The position numbers and the translations under genes were made by a program. This document shows positions 1 through 5,329 of a DNA stretch of 6,362 nucleotides, in pieces. The notes below the pieces were generated by a model. It saw only the letters and a list, made by a program, of their open reading frames with translations, was not told the DNA's origin and made no database searches. The DNA is from UBA9732 sp045116915. Its GTDB lineage: Bacteria; Spirochaetota; Spirochaetia; Sphaerochaetales; Sphaerochaetaceae. The stretch is taken from positions 1 through 6,362 of the forward strand of contig JBGUMQ010000038.1 in assembly GCA_045116915.1 (NCBI GenBank), read 5' to 3'. How positions within the stretch are numbered: the first letter of the stretch is position 1; the number at the start of each line of letters is the position of its first letter.

Positions 1-2
1 AC

Positions 3-194
3 ATAGCGGAGTTCCGCAAGCTTCTTTCCAGCGATGAGGCAGTGGGAAAGCGCATGGACTTTCTCAGCCAGGAGATGAACAGGGAAATCAACACCATCGG
101 ATCCAAGAGCCAGATGGTCGAGGTGAATTTCGAGGTTGTCAACATGAAGGATGCGTTGGAGAATATAAGGGAACAGATCAGGAACATCGAATGA
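3..194 (+). CDS. yicC: YicC/YloC family endoribonuclease, C-terminal end (partial)
   Basis: The window opens inside this gene; the reading frame starting at base 3 gives 63 residues and a TGA stop at 192-194. The segment GKRMDFLSQEMNREINTIGSK, followed by a helical tail ending in IREQIRNIE, is the hallmark C-terminus (DUF1732 region) of the YicC/YloC family. Members of this family are reported to be endoribonucleases acting in RNA turnover in the cytoplasm. The N-terminal part lies upstream of the window, so its start and promoter cannot be judged. The next gene begins 19 bases after the stop and has its own strong Shine-Dalgarno site, so the two are probably cotranscribed. In many bacteria yicC lies just upstream of guanylate kinase and rpoZ; here a CMP-kinase-like gene occupies the kinase position. 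Family assignment is near certain from the C-terminal motif alone; catalytic residues are not visible in this fragment. Confidence 0.94.
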   Translation: MAEFRKLLSSDEAVGKRMDFLSQEMNREINTIGSKSQMVEVNFEVVNMKDALENIREQIRNIE

Positions 195-213
195 GTCCTG
201 CAGGAGGTAAGAT

Positions 214-738
214 ATGAGAATAGCGGTGTCCGGAAAGAGCGGATGCGGAAACACGACGGTATCCACGAAGCTGGCCGAAAGGCTCGGCTATCCCATGATC
301 AACTTCACGTTCCGCCAGATGGCGAAGGAACGCAACATGGACTTCTGGGATTTCTGCGCCCTTGCGAACAGGGACGACAACATAGACAAGGAACTCGACA
401 GACGCCAGGTGGAGATGGCCATGGCACAGGAGAACTGCGTGCTTGGTTCCAGGCTTGCGATCTGGATGCTCAAGGACGCCGACTTCAAGGTCTACCTGCT
501 CGCCTCGGACACCGAGCGCGCCAGGAGGATCGCAAAGCGTGAGGGAGGAACCGTGGCGGAGCGTCTTGCCCAGACACAGGACAGGGATTCCCACGACACC
601 GAACGCTACGGCAGGATCTACGGCATAGACAACAACGACACCAGCCAGGCGGACCTTGTCATCGATACGGAAGGCAAGACTCCGGACATGATCGTGGACA
701 TGATCATCGAGGGCGTGTCGGCTTTACAGAAGGCCTGA
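214..738 (+). CDS. cmk: Short (archaeal-type) cytidylate kinase
   Basis: This 174-residue protein is a P-loop nucleoside monophosphate kinase that most resembles the short CMP kinases typical of archaea (COG1102 type), which convert CMP/dCMP to the diphosphate. Seen in the sequence: an N-terminal beta strand and P-loop GKSGCGNTT (residues 7-15), the NMP-binding helices with IDKELDRRQ (about 57-65), GSRLA (78-82, matching the family's GRLAG-like motif), and a lid/C-terminal segment with RDSHDTERYGRIYGID (124-139) and then DLVIDTE. It lacks the extra CMP-binding insert of the roughly 225-residue E. coli-type enzyme. The Walker A lysine is replaced by Asn13; related short kinases also vary here, so this need not mean loss of activity. 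The ATG at 214 follows AGGAGGT (202-208) at five bases, a strong start. It sits between yicC and rpoZ, where guanylate kinase is usual. A different NMP or dNMP specificity cannot be excluded. Confidence 0.85.
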   Translation: MRIAVSGKSGCGNTTVSTKLAERLGYPMINFTFRQMAKERNMDFWDFCALANRDDNIDKELDRRQVEMAMAQENCVLGSRLAIWMLKDADFKVYLLASDTERARRIAKREGGTVAERLAQTQDRDSHDTERYGRIYGIDNNDTSQADLVIDTEGKTPDMIVDMIIEGVSALQKA

Positions 739-751
739 AAACTGTTATATT
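723..751 (+). promoter_or_regulatory. Predicted sigma70-type promoter for rpoZ-miaA
   Basis: TTTACA at 723-728 and TATATT at 746-751 are separated by exactly 17 bases; each matches five of six positions of the sigma70 consensus. The -35 element lies in the last codons of cmk. The region 739-771 is strikingly AT-rich compared with the GC-rich coding DNA around it. Transcription would start near 757-760, giving a leader of about 27 bases before the TTG start of rpoZ. The promoter is predicted from sequence only. Confidence 0.6.
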
Positions 752-771
752 CTCATATTGCATTGTATTTT

Positions 772-778
772 GGAGGAG
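772..778 (+). promoter_or_regulatory. Shine-Dalgarno site fixing the TTG start of rpoZ
   Basis: GGAGGAG lies seven bases before the TTG at 786. The first in-frame ATG downstream is codon 18, inside the conserved part of the protein, so this site supports a TTG start. Confidence 0.75.
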
Positions 779-785
779 TATCACC

Positions 786-1013
786 TTGAGCATTCCACTT
801 GATAAACTGATCGACAAAGATGTCAACGTATACGAGATGACCTGCGTGGCCATCAAGAAGGCAGAGAACGTGGCCGCCGCAATGGCCGCCAAGAGGGAAG
901 TGGTCTCGGAGGATGAGCCTGTCGAGAGGAAGGAAGAGGAGGAGAAGGTCGTCTCCGCCGTCCTCACAGCTGTCCTCAACGATGAGATAGAGTACACCCC
1001 CGCAGAGAAGTGA
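786..1013 (+). CDS. rpoZ: DNA-directed RNA polymerase omega subunit, diverged
   Basis: A 75-residue acidic protein that fits a diverged omega subunit, the small RNA polymerase subunit that binds the beta' C-terminus and helps core assembly. Seen: an N-terminal PLDKLIDKDVNVYEMTCVAIKKAE segment matching the family pattern 'L..vdNrfeLv..AakRA', then NVAAAMAAK, an acidic linker (about 39-54, DEPVERKEEEE), and EKVVSAVLTAVLNDEIEY matching the 'dKptviALrEIaeGki' helix. The usual arginine-rich RARQL stretch reads KKAENV here. It starts with TTG and is preceded by its own predicted promoter after a 47-base gap, the only gap of note in the window. It overlaps miaA by four bases (GTGA). The position downstream of yicC and a nucleotide kinase, the standard rpoZ neighbourhood, supports the call as much as the weak sequence match. 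The alternative is an unrelated small acidic protein. Confidence 0.72.
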   Translation: MSIPLDKLIDKDVNVYEMTCVAIKKAENVAAAMAAKREVVSEDEPVERKEEEEKVVSAVLTAVLNDEIEYTPAEK

Positions 1014-1948
1014 ACGACAAGGTCATTTTCCTATTCGGTCCTACAGCAGTTGGCAAGACCCGACTGCTGTTTGATTTTTTCCAGGGTACAGGAGAGGTCG
1101 TCAATGCCGATTCGGTGCAGGTCTACAGGCATCTGGACATCGGGTCTGCCAAGGCCGGCAGGGACATCACCGACAGGATCCCCCACCATCTCATAGACAT
1201 ACTCGATCCCTGGGAGACCTACAATGTGGCGGACTTCATCCGTCTTGCCGACATCGCCTGCGACGGAATCCGCGGACGCGGGCACATCCCCGTCGTATCC
1301 GGCGGTACGGCGTTCTATTTCAAGCATTTCATGTACGGGCTATCGGAAGCCCCCGCCTCGGATCCCGAAACAAGGGAGGCCGTGGACCTGTACATACGCG
1401 ACCAGGGCCTTGACAAGGCATATGGGTATCTCAAGGTCATCGATCCGGTCTCTGCGGCAAGGATAAACAAAAACGACTCCTACCGCATCTCCCGCGCCAT
1501 CGAGGTCTTCCGCAGCTGCGGCAGGCCGCTTTCGGATTTCGCACTGCCCACCGTCCCCCGCAACGGCATGCAGGTGCTGTCGATAGGGCTCATGCGCGAC
1601 AGGGAGGTTCTGAAGGAAAGGATCCGCCGCCGTGTGGACATGATGTTCGACCAGGGTATCGTCGGCGAGATCAGGGGACTTCTGGAGATGGGTGCGGACC
1701 TGTCGTGGCAGAGCATGCAGGGAATCGGATACCGGGAATTCCTGGAGAAGGCCTCCACTCCCGGCCAGCTGGACGGTCTGAAGACGTCCGAATTGGATGA
1801 TATCCGCACCGCCATCTGCAGCAACTCCATCCACTACGCCAAGCGTCAGATGACGTTCTTCAGGAGTTTCGCCGATGTCAGATGGATCGATCCCGAAGAC
1901 ACGGAAGCCCTCGGGAAGACGATAGGGGAATTCCTGGATCAGAGATAA
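1010..1948 (+). CDS. miaA: tRNA dimethylallyltransferase
   Basis: MiaA transfers a dimethylallyl group from DMAPP to N6 of A37 in tRNAs that read codons beginning with U, the first step towards ms2i6A. This 312-residue protein has the usual length and every family landmark: P-loop GPTAVGKT (about 10-17), NADSVQVYRHLDIGSAK (33-49) with the catalytic-region Asp and the tRNA-contacting Gln/Tyr, PHHLID, the GGTAFYFK substrate-channel motif (about 98-105), SYRISRAIEVF, QGIGYREF and the C-terminal YAKRQMTFFR (about 277-286). The start is GTG at 1010, overlapping the rpoZ stop in a GTGA arrangement with only a weak Shine-Dalgarno, so translation probably depends on coupling to rpoZ. Its last 10 bases overlap the 3' end of the convergent gene on the other strand. 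Nothing is truncated and function is expected to be ordinary. Confidence 0.97.
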   Translation: MNDKVIFLFGPTAVGKTRLLFDFFQGTGEVVNADSVQVYRHLDIGSAKAGRDITDRIPHHLIDILDPWETYNVADFIRLADIACDGIRGRGHIPVVSGGTAFYFKHFMYGLSEAPASDPETREAVDLYIRDQGLDKAYGYLKVIDPVSAARINKNDSYRISRAIEVFRSCGRPLSDFALPTVPRNGMQVLSIGLMRDREVLKERIRRRVDMMFDQGIVGEIRGLLEMGADLSWQSMQGIGYREFLEKASTPGQLDGLKTSELDDIRTAICSNSIHYAKRQMTFFRSFADVRWIDPEDTEALGKTIGEFLDQR

Positions 1949-3354
1949 TCCACGTGGATGGTCTCCATGAGCTCCTGGTCCACCATCTGGATGTTGGCGA
2001 CCTCACGCCAGCTGCCGCGTGTGGTGAACGTGAAATCCACGACCTGCCTGTACTTGTAGACATCCATGCCCACGATCGTGTCCAGATCGTTCCTCTCATC
2101 GACGTAGTTCTCCGACGACCACATGATGACCGTGGCGCGGAAGACATCGTCCGAGAGCTGCTCCACATCCACATCGGTGACCCCGTAGACGATCGAGCTT
2201 GCGGGAAGCGAACCCATCCCCTCCGATATCCATTTGGCCGGATCGACGATGTGGGACTCGCCCTCGTACGACTTCTGCATGGTGCCCGTGACATAGAGGG
2301 TGGAGACCTCGACCATGTCCGGTCCGCTGTAACCGCTCTTCAGGGGCTCCCCCAGGGCGGCGACATCCAGTCTTGTGAGCGCGTCGTAGTAGTACTCTAT
2401 GATACCGACCTCGTCGAGGTCCCTGGTCAACGGCGGTTTGACGGCACGCCAGATGGCCCATGCGGCGATCGATGCGACGATGAGCGACCCTATGACGATC
2501 ATGACGGTCCTGAAGCCCTTGGTCCTGAGGAAGGCCTTGCGCCTTGCGCTTCTTTCGCTCTTCTGCCTGTAGAGCTCGATGTCCGGATTGTAGCCGGGGC
2601 TGTACGCTCCCGGGATGGAGTCCCTGTACATGTCCAGTGTCATGCGGAAGAAACCCATCGGGTCACGCTGCTGCAGCTGGAACTTGCGGTCGTCCGATAT
2701 CGCCCTGTCGACGATTTCGCCGAGCCCCGCGGCATTGCCGTCCGTTCCCTCAAGAAGAAGGTTCATCGGAACCGCGCGGAAGCCGTTTTCCCTCACGACC
2801 GGAGATGCGAACGGAACCTCCGTCGTGAGCGAGTAGTACAGGAGCTGGAACATGTACTGGGCCTTGCCGAATCCCTCGACGCAGTTGTGTGCGAGCCAGA
2901 CCTCCTTGTCCCAGTAGCGGTCCTCATCGAGCTCGAACATGTCCAGGACATCTCCCATCTGTCCGTTGAGAAGCAGGATGTCACCGTTGGAGAAGAACCA
3001 TATGTTCGACAGCGGGACGCTGTCCATGTTCCAGTACAGGCGGTCGCCTGCAAGCTGGAGGGCACGCGAGAGGTTGTTCAGGAGTGTGAGGCACCTGGGT
3101 CTGAGGGTCCCGGAAAGCTCGAACGCCGTCACGGGGAGTTCAGTGAAGTATTCGTTGGGATAGAAGACGATGGAGCAGCTGTCACCGACCATCTGGATGC
3201 TCTGCCAGTTGATCTCCAGCAGCTGCCTGTCGTGGTAGAGCAGCGCATCCTGCTTGTTCTTGGGGATCTCATAGCCCTTGAGGACTCCCTGCCCGTGTGC
3301 GATCTCTATGCAGAGCCGGTCCTCGTCGAAGAATATCTCATGACGCCCTTTCAT
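1939..3354 (-). CDS. Membrane-anchored protein with putative pseudokinase domain
   Basis: Not a named family I recognise. The 471-residue protein has three parts. Residues 1-240 resemble a degenerate protein-kinase fold: NLSRALQLAGDRLYWNMDSVPLSNIWFFSNGDILLLNG (about 94-131) lines up with the catalytic loop and following strands, keeping the SNI asparagine (117) but with NMD near the HRD position and NGQ (130-132) where DFG would be; GKAQYMFQLLYYSLTTEVPF (163-182) looks like the F-helix region. A basic stretch (265-282) precedes one membrane helix (about 283-302), placing the N-terminus inside by the positive-inside rule. Residues 303-471 are then outside and begin with an YYYDALTRLD helix and strand-rich sequence, possibly NTF2-like. 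The ATG at 3354 overlaps the upstream stop (ATGA) and has AAGGAGG at 3365-3371; a start 12 codons earlier is possible but has less support. It is the last gene of the folC operon. The pseudokinase reading is inference; the gene, helix and topology are well supported. Confidence 0.6.
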   Translation of the reverse strand: MKGRHEIFFDEDRLCIEIAHGQGVLKGYEIPKNKQDALLYHDRQLLEINWQSIQMVGDSCSIVFYPNEYFTELPVTAFELSGTLRPRCLTLLNNLSRALQLAGDRLYWNMDSVPLSNIWFFSNGDILLLNGQMGDVLDMFELDEDRYWDKEVWLAHNCVEGFGKAQYMFQLLYYSLTTEVPFASPVVRENGFRAVPMNLLLEGTDGNAAGLGEIVDRAISDDRKFQLQQRDPMGFFRMTLDMYRDSIPGAYSPGYNPDIELYRQKSERSARRKAFLRTKGFRTVMIVIGSLIVASIAAWAIWRAVKPPLTRDLDEVGIIEYYYDALTRLDVAALGEPLKSGYSGPDMVEVSTLYVTGTMQKSYEGESHIVDPAKWISEGMGSLPASSIVYGVTDVDVEQLSDDVFRATVIMWSSENYVDERNDLDTIVGMDVYKYRQVVDFTFTTRGSWREVANIQMVDQELMETIHVDYL

Positions 3355-3914
3355 TTTCCCAGCGCCTCCTTCCACATGTGCGCGCAGCACGTCTCTCTAT
3401 TATTACTAAGCAAAATCAGCGCCGAAGGAAAGTCCCTGCGGACAATCTCCACAATTCTCTTCACATCCTCCCCGTCACCGGAGGCCAGCAGATGGCACAC
3501 GGTGCTCTGCGGGAACAGCAGGTCCAGATAGGGGGCCACGGTCTCAAGGCTGTGCTCCTCCGAACATATGTCGTCCGATATCATGACAAAGGGTACGATG
3601 CCTTCGGGAACATCCAGCCTGATCTCCCAGTCGGATCCCTTCAGGGTCCCGTCCTGCGGACTGTAGACGGGCCTCTCCGGACCGGAGTCCAAAGGACCTT
3701 TGTGAAGCGGTCCGAGTACGAAGACATAGGGGAAAGTTCGACCCTTGAAAGGGAACATGATGTTGTCCAGCTCCTGCCTGCACAGCTGCCATGCCTTGTG
3801 GGGGATCTCGGCATAGCAGGAATCCGAACAATCGCCTGAAAACGAGGTATATGCCGGAAAAAGTGTGGCCTTGGCATCTATCGGGTACATTATTCCCTCA
3901 ACGGAGCACCTCAT
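3351..3914 (-). CDS. MEMO-family protein, short form
   Basis: A 187-residue protein recognisable as a member of the MEMO family (MEMO1; 'AmmeMemoRadiSam system protein B' in bacteria), whose fold is related to class III extradiol dioxygenases. Seen in family order: N-terminal CSVEGIMYPIDA (matching AVAGxFYPad), IPHKAW (His39, matching PHAGY), FVLGPLHKG (His71, matching LGPSHH), YSPQDGTLKGSDWEIRLD (82-101, matching the 'TPLG..vD' segment), SEEHSLETVAPYL (His121, matching the invariant EHSLEvqlPFL) and ALILLSNN (165-172) where others have vSSDLsH. It then stops after NRETCCAHMWKEALGK, whereas family members usually run to 260-300 residues, so the C-terminal portion is missing. The known metal-ligand histidines appear to be kept; whether Cys176/Cys177 replaces the human Cys244 ligand is unclear. 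The biochemical role of bacterial MEMO proteins is poorly defined. It starts with ATG overlapping the upstream stop (ATGA) after AAGGAGG at 3919-3925, and overlaps the next gene by four bases. The usual AMMECR1 and radical SAM partners are not in the window. Confidence 0.8.
   Translation of the reverse strand: MRCSVEGIMYPIDAKATLFPAYTSFSGDCSDSCYAEIPHKAWQLCRQELDNIMFPFKGRTFPYVFVLGPLHKGPLDSGPERPVYSPQDGTLKGSDWEIRLDVPEGIVPFVMISDDICSEEHSLETVAPYLDLLFPQSTVCHLLASGDGEDVKRIVEIVRRDFPSALILLSNNRETCCAHMWKEALGK
3365..3371 (-). promoter_or_regulatory. Shine-Dalgarno site for the membrane protein
   Basis: AAGGAGG on the minus strand lies ten bases before the ATG at 3354-3352, inside the end of the MEMO-family gene. 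It favours this start over an in-frame ATG at 3390, and with the ATGA overlap indicates translational coupling. Confidence 0.7.
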
Positions 3915-5329
3915 CTCTCCTCCTTCGGAAGAAGCCTTGCGATCCTTGCCGGATCGGGTTTGATGGTGAGGTTCTTCTCCTGTGTGGGAAGGACCAGGCC
4001 TGTCTTGCCGTCCTTGGCACGCCTGAGGTATTTGACCTGCGTATAGTAGAGGTCCACGCTGGAGTTGTTCCTTCCCTTGGAATACAGCACGGCTATGTTA
4101 GCGGCATCAAGCAGGACATCCAGAGGGATGGTCTTGTCCCTTCGGAACTTTATGAACACGTAGCCTCCCGGGAAGTCCCTGGTGTGGAGCCACATGTCGT
4201 TTCCCTTCACATAATGGCGCAGGAGGTCATCGTTCTCTCTGGCGTTCCTGCCTGCGATTATCTGGAAGCCTCCGCTGGTCGTCCTGATGCCGGGACCTTC
4301 CTGTACCTGCACGACCGGTGCGGTCCTGTCCAGTATGGCCTTGAGGCGCCTGATGTCGGCCTGCTCGTCGCCGGTGTCCTCCAGGGCCCTGTTGAAACGT
4401 TCCTCAACGGTATGGTACTCCTCCCTGAGCCTGTCGCGCTCCTCAACGGCGTTGTCGTAGGTGCCCTTGGCCTTCTGGTATCTGTCGTAGCAGGCCTGGA
4501 CATTGGCTCCCGGGGTGAGGGACTTGTCCAGTTCGATTGTGATCTCGCGGCCACCGGCGTTCCAGTCCGTGACGGTCACGCTGTCCTGACCTCTCCTTAT
4601 GAGATGGGAGTTCGCGGACAGCAGGTCCGCACGGTAGCGCAGCTCCCCGTAGTCGCGGTTCGCCTCGATTGCTTTCTCCGCGCTTCTTATGGATGTCGCA
4701 AGACGTGACAGCTCGTGTTCCATCCTTGCGGTCACCTGTCTGACAAGCTGGGAATGGAGGTCTTCGGCCTCCTCTCGTGCGCATGTCCGCTCTATGAAGG
4801 CGCTGAACGAATCCCCGTTCCACGGCCGGACCTCGAAGACACGCTCTGAAGCGGTCCTTTCCTCCATGACGAGCTTTTCCGAGCTCATCTCGTCCCGTCC
4901 GGGGCGTCTGAGAAGAAGGTCCTGGATGATGTCGTTCCCGTCGGTGACGATTATGTTCGCTCCGGGACCGCTGTAGAAGCGGAAGTATATGCGCATCCTC
5001 CTGCCGTGGTTGTCCAGTTCCCAGACAACGGCCCTGTCGTACGGCATCTGACGGCATGAGACGATGACCGAGCCCTCCAGGTTCTTTCTGGCGAACTGCT
5101 CGAACCTCTGCAGTTTCTTCGTCTTGGCGATCTTGGTTCCGGGCGAGAGCACGTGCAGCCGGCTCAGCGGGGTGCCAATCTCCGTGTAGAAGGCGAATCT
5201 GCCGCGCTCGCGGTCGTACAGGTCCCATGTGACCGAGTGGAATGAGCTCTGTATCACTTTCTGTATCTTGGCCCCGTCGAGGCGGGACTCGGACAATATC
5301 AGTTCGATTTCCTTGTAGTTCAACGACAT
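3911..5329 (-). CDS. rqcH: NFACT-family ribosome quality control factor (RqcH-like), compact
   Basis: A 472-residue NFACT protein (also annotated FbpA or 'fibronectin-binding'). RqcH homologues bind obstructed 50S subunits and recruit tRNA-Ala to add C-terminal alanine tails that mark stalled nascent chains for degradation. Domains seen: NFACT-N (about 1-142) with GAKIQKV, the Asp98-Arg99 pair (YDR) equivalent to the DR motif needed for Ala tailing in Bacillus RqcH, and SGPGANIIVTD; a middle region with LDKSLTPGANVQACYDRY (268-284), matching the 'LdprltP.eNAqryfkkY' signature, and a charged coiled coil (about 280-330); and NFACT-R (about 353-459) with AGRNARENDDLLRHY, DMWLHTRDFPGGYVFIK and an LPTQEKNLTIKPD tail. 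The family is usually about 550-580 residues; I see no clear helix-hairpin-helix segment between NFACT-N and the coiled coil. It starts at ATG 5329, preceded by AAGGAAG (5334-5340), and overlaps the folC stop by 10 bases. The DR motif argues for an active RqcH rather than a mere relic. Confidence 0.92.
   Translation of the reverse strand: MSLNYKEIELILSESRLDGAKIQKVIQSSFHSVTWDLYDRERGRFAFYTEIGTPLSRLHVLSPGTKIAKTKKLQRFEQFARKNLEGSVIVSCRQMPYDRAVVWELDNHGRRMRIYFRFYSGPGANIIVTDGNDIIQDLLLRRPGRDEMSSEKLVMEERTASERVFEVRPWNGDSFSAFIERTCAREEAEDLHSQLVRQVTARMEHELSRLATSIRSAEKAIEANRDYGELRYRADLLSANSHLIRRGQDSVTVTDWNAGGREITIELDKSLTPGANVQACYDRYQKAKGTYDNAVEERDRLREEYHTVEERFNRALEDTGDEQADIRRLKAILDRTAPVVQVQEGPGIRTTSGGFQIIAGRNARENDDLLRHYVKGNDMWLHTRDFPGGYVFIKFRRDKTIPLDVLLDAANIAVLYSKGRNNSSVDLYYTQVKYLRRAKDGKTGLVLPTQEKNLTIKPDPARIARLLPKEER

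Noticed and set aside
1956..1988. Possible intrinsic terminator between the convergent genes (GATGGT/ACCATC)
   Set aside because: The stem is only six pairs plus one wobble with a 19-base loop and no T-tract on either strand, so it does not qualify as a terminator.
3388..3390. In-frame ATG 12 codons upstream as the start of the membrane protein
   Set aside because: The ATG at 3354 has AAGGAGG at ten bases and an ATGA overlap like the neighbouring junction; the extra residues would be encoded by the Shine-Dalgarno region itself.
1882..3531. A 549-codon open frame on the + strand opposite the membrane protein and part of the MEMO gene
   Set aside because: Its translation is a D/R/E/V/H-rich string without domain pattern, as expected opposite a GC-rich gene. 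It begins inside miaA in another frame, and the minus-strand genes here have recognisable motifs, Shine-Dalgarno sites and stop/start overlaps.
3791..4708. A 305-codon + strand open frame opposite rqcH
   Set aside because: It lies antisense to the conserved middle and NFACT-R regions and shows no protein-family pattern; it is a shadow frame.
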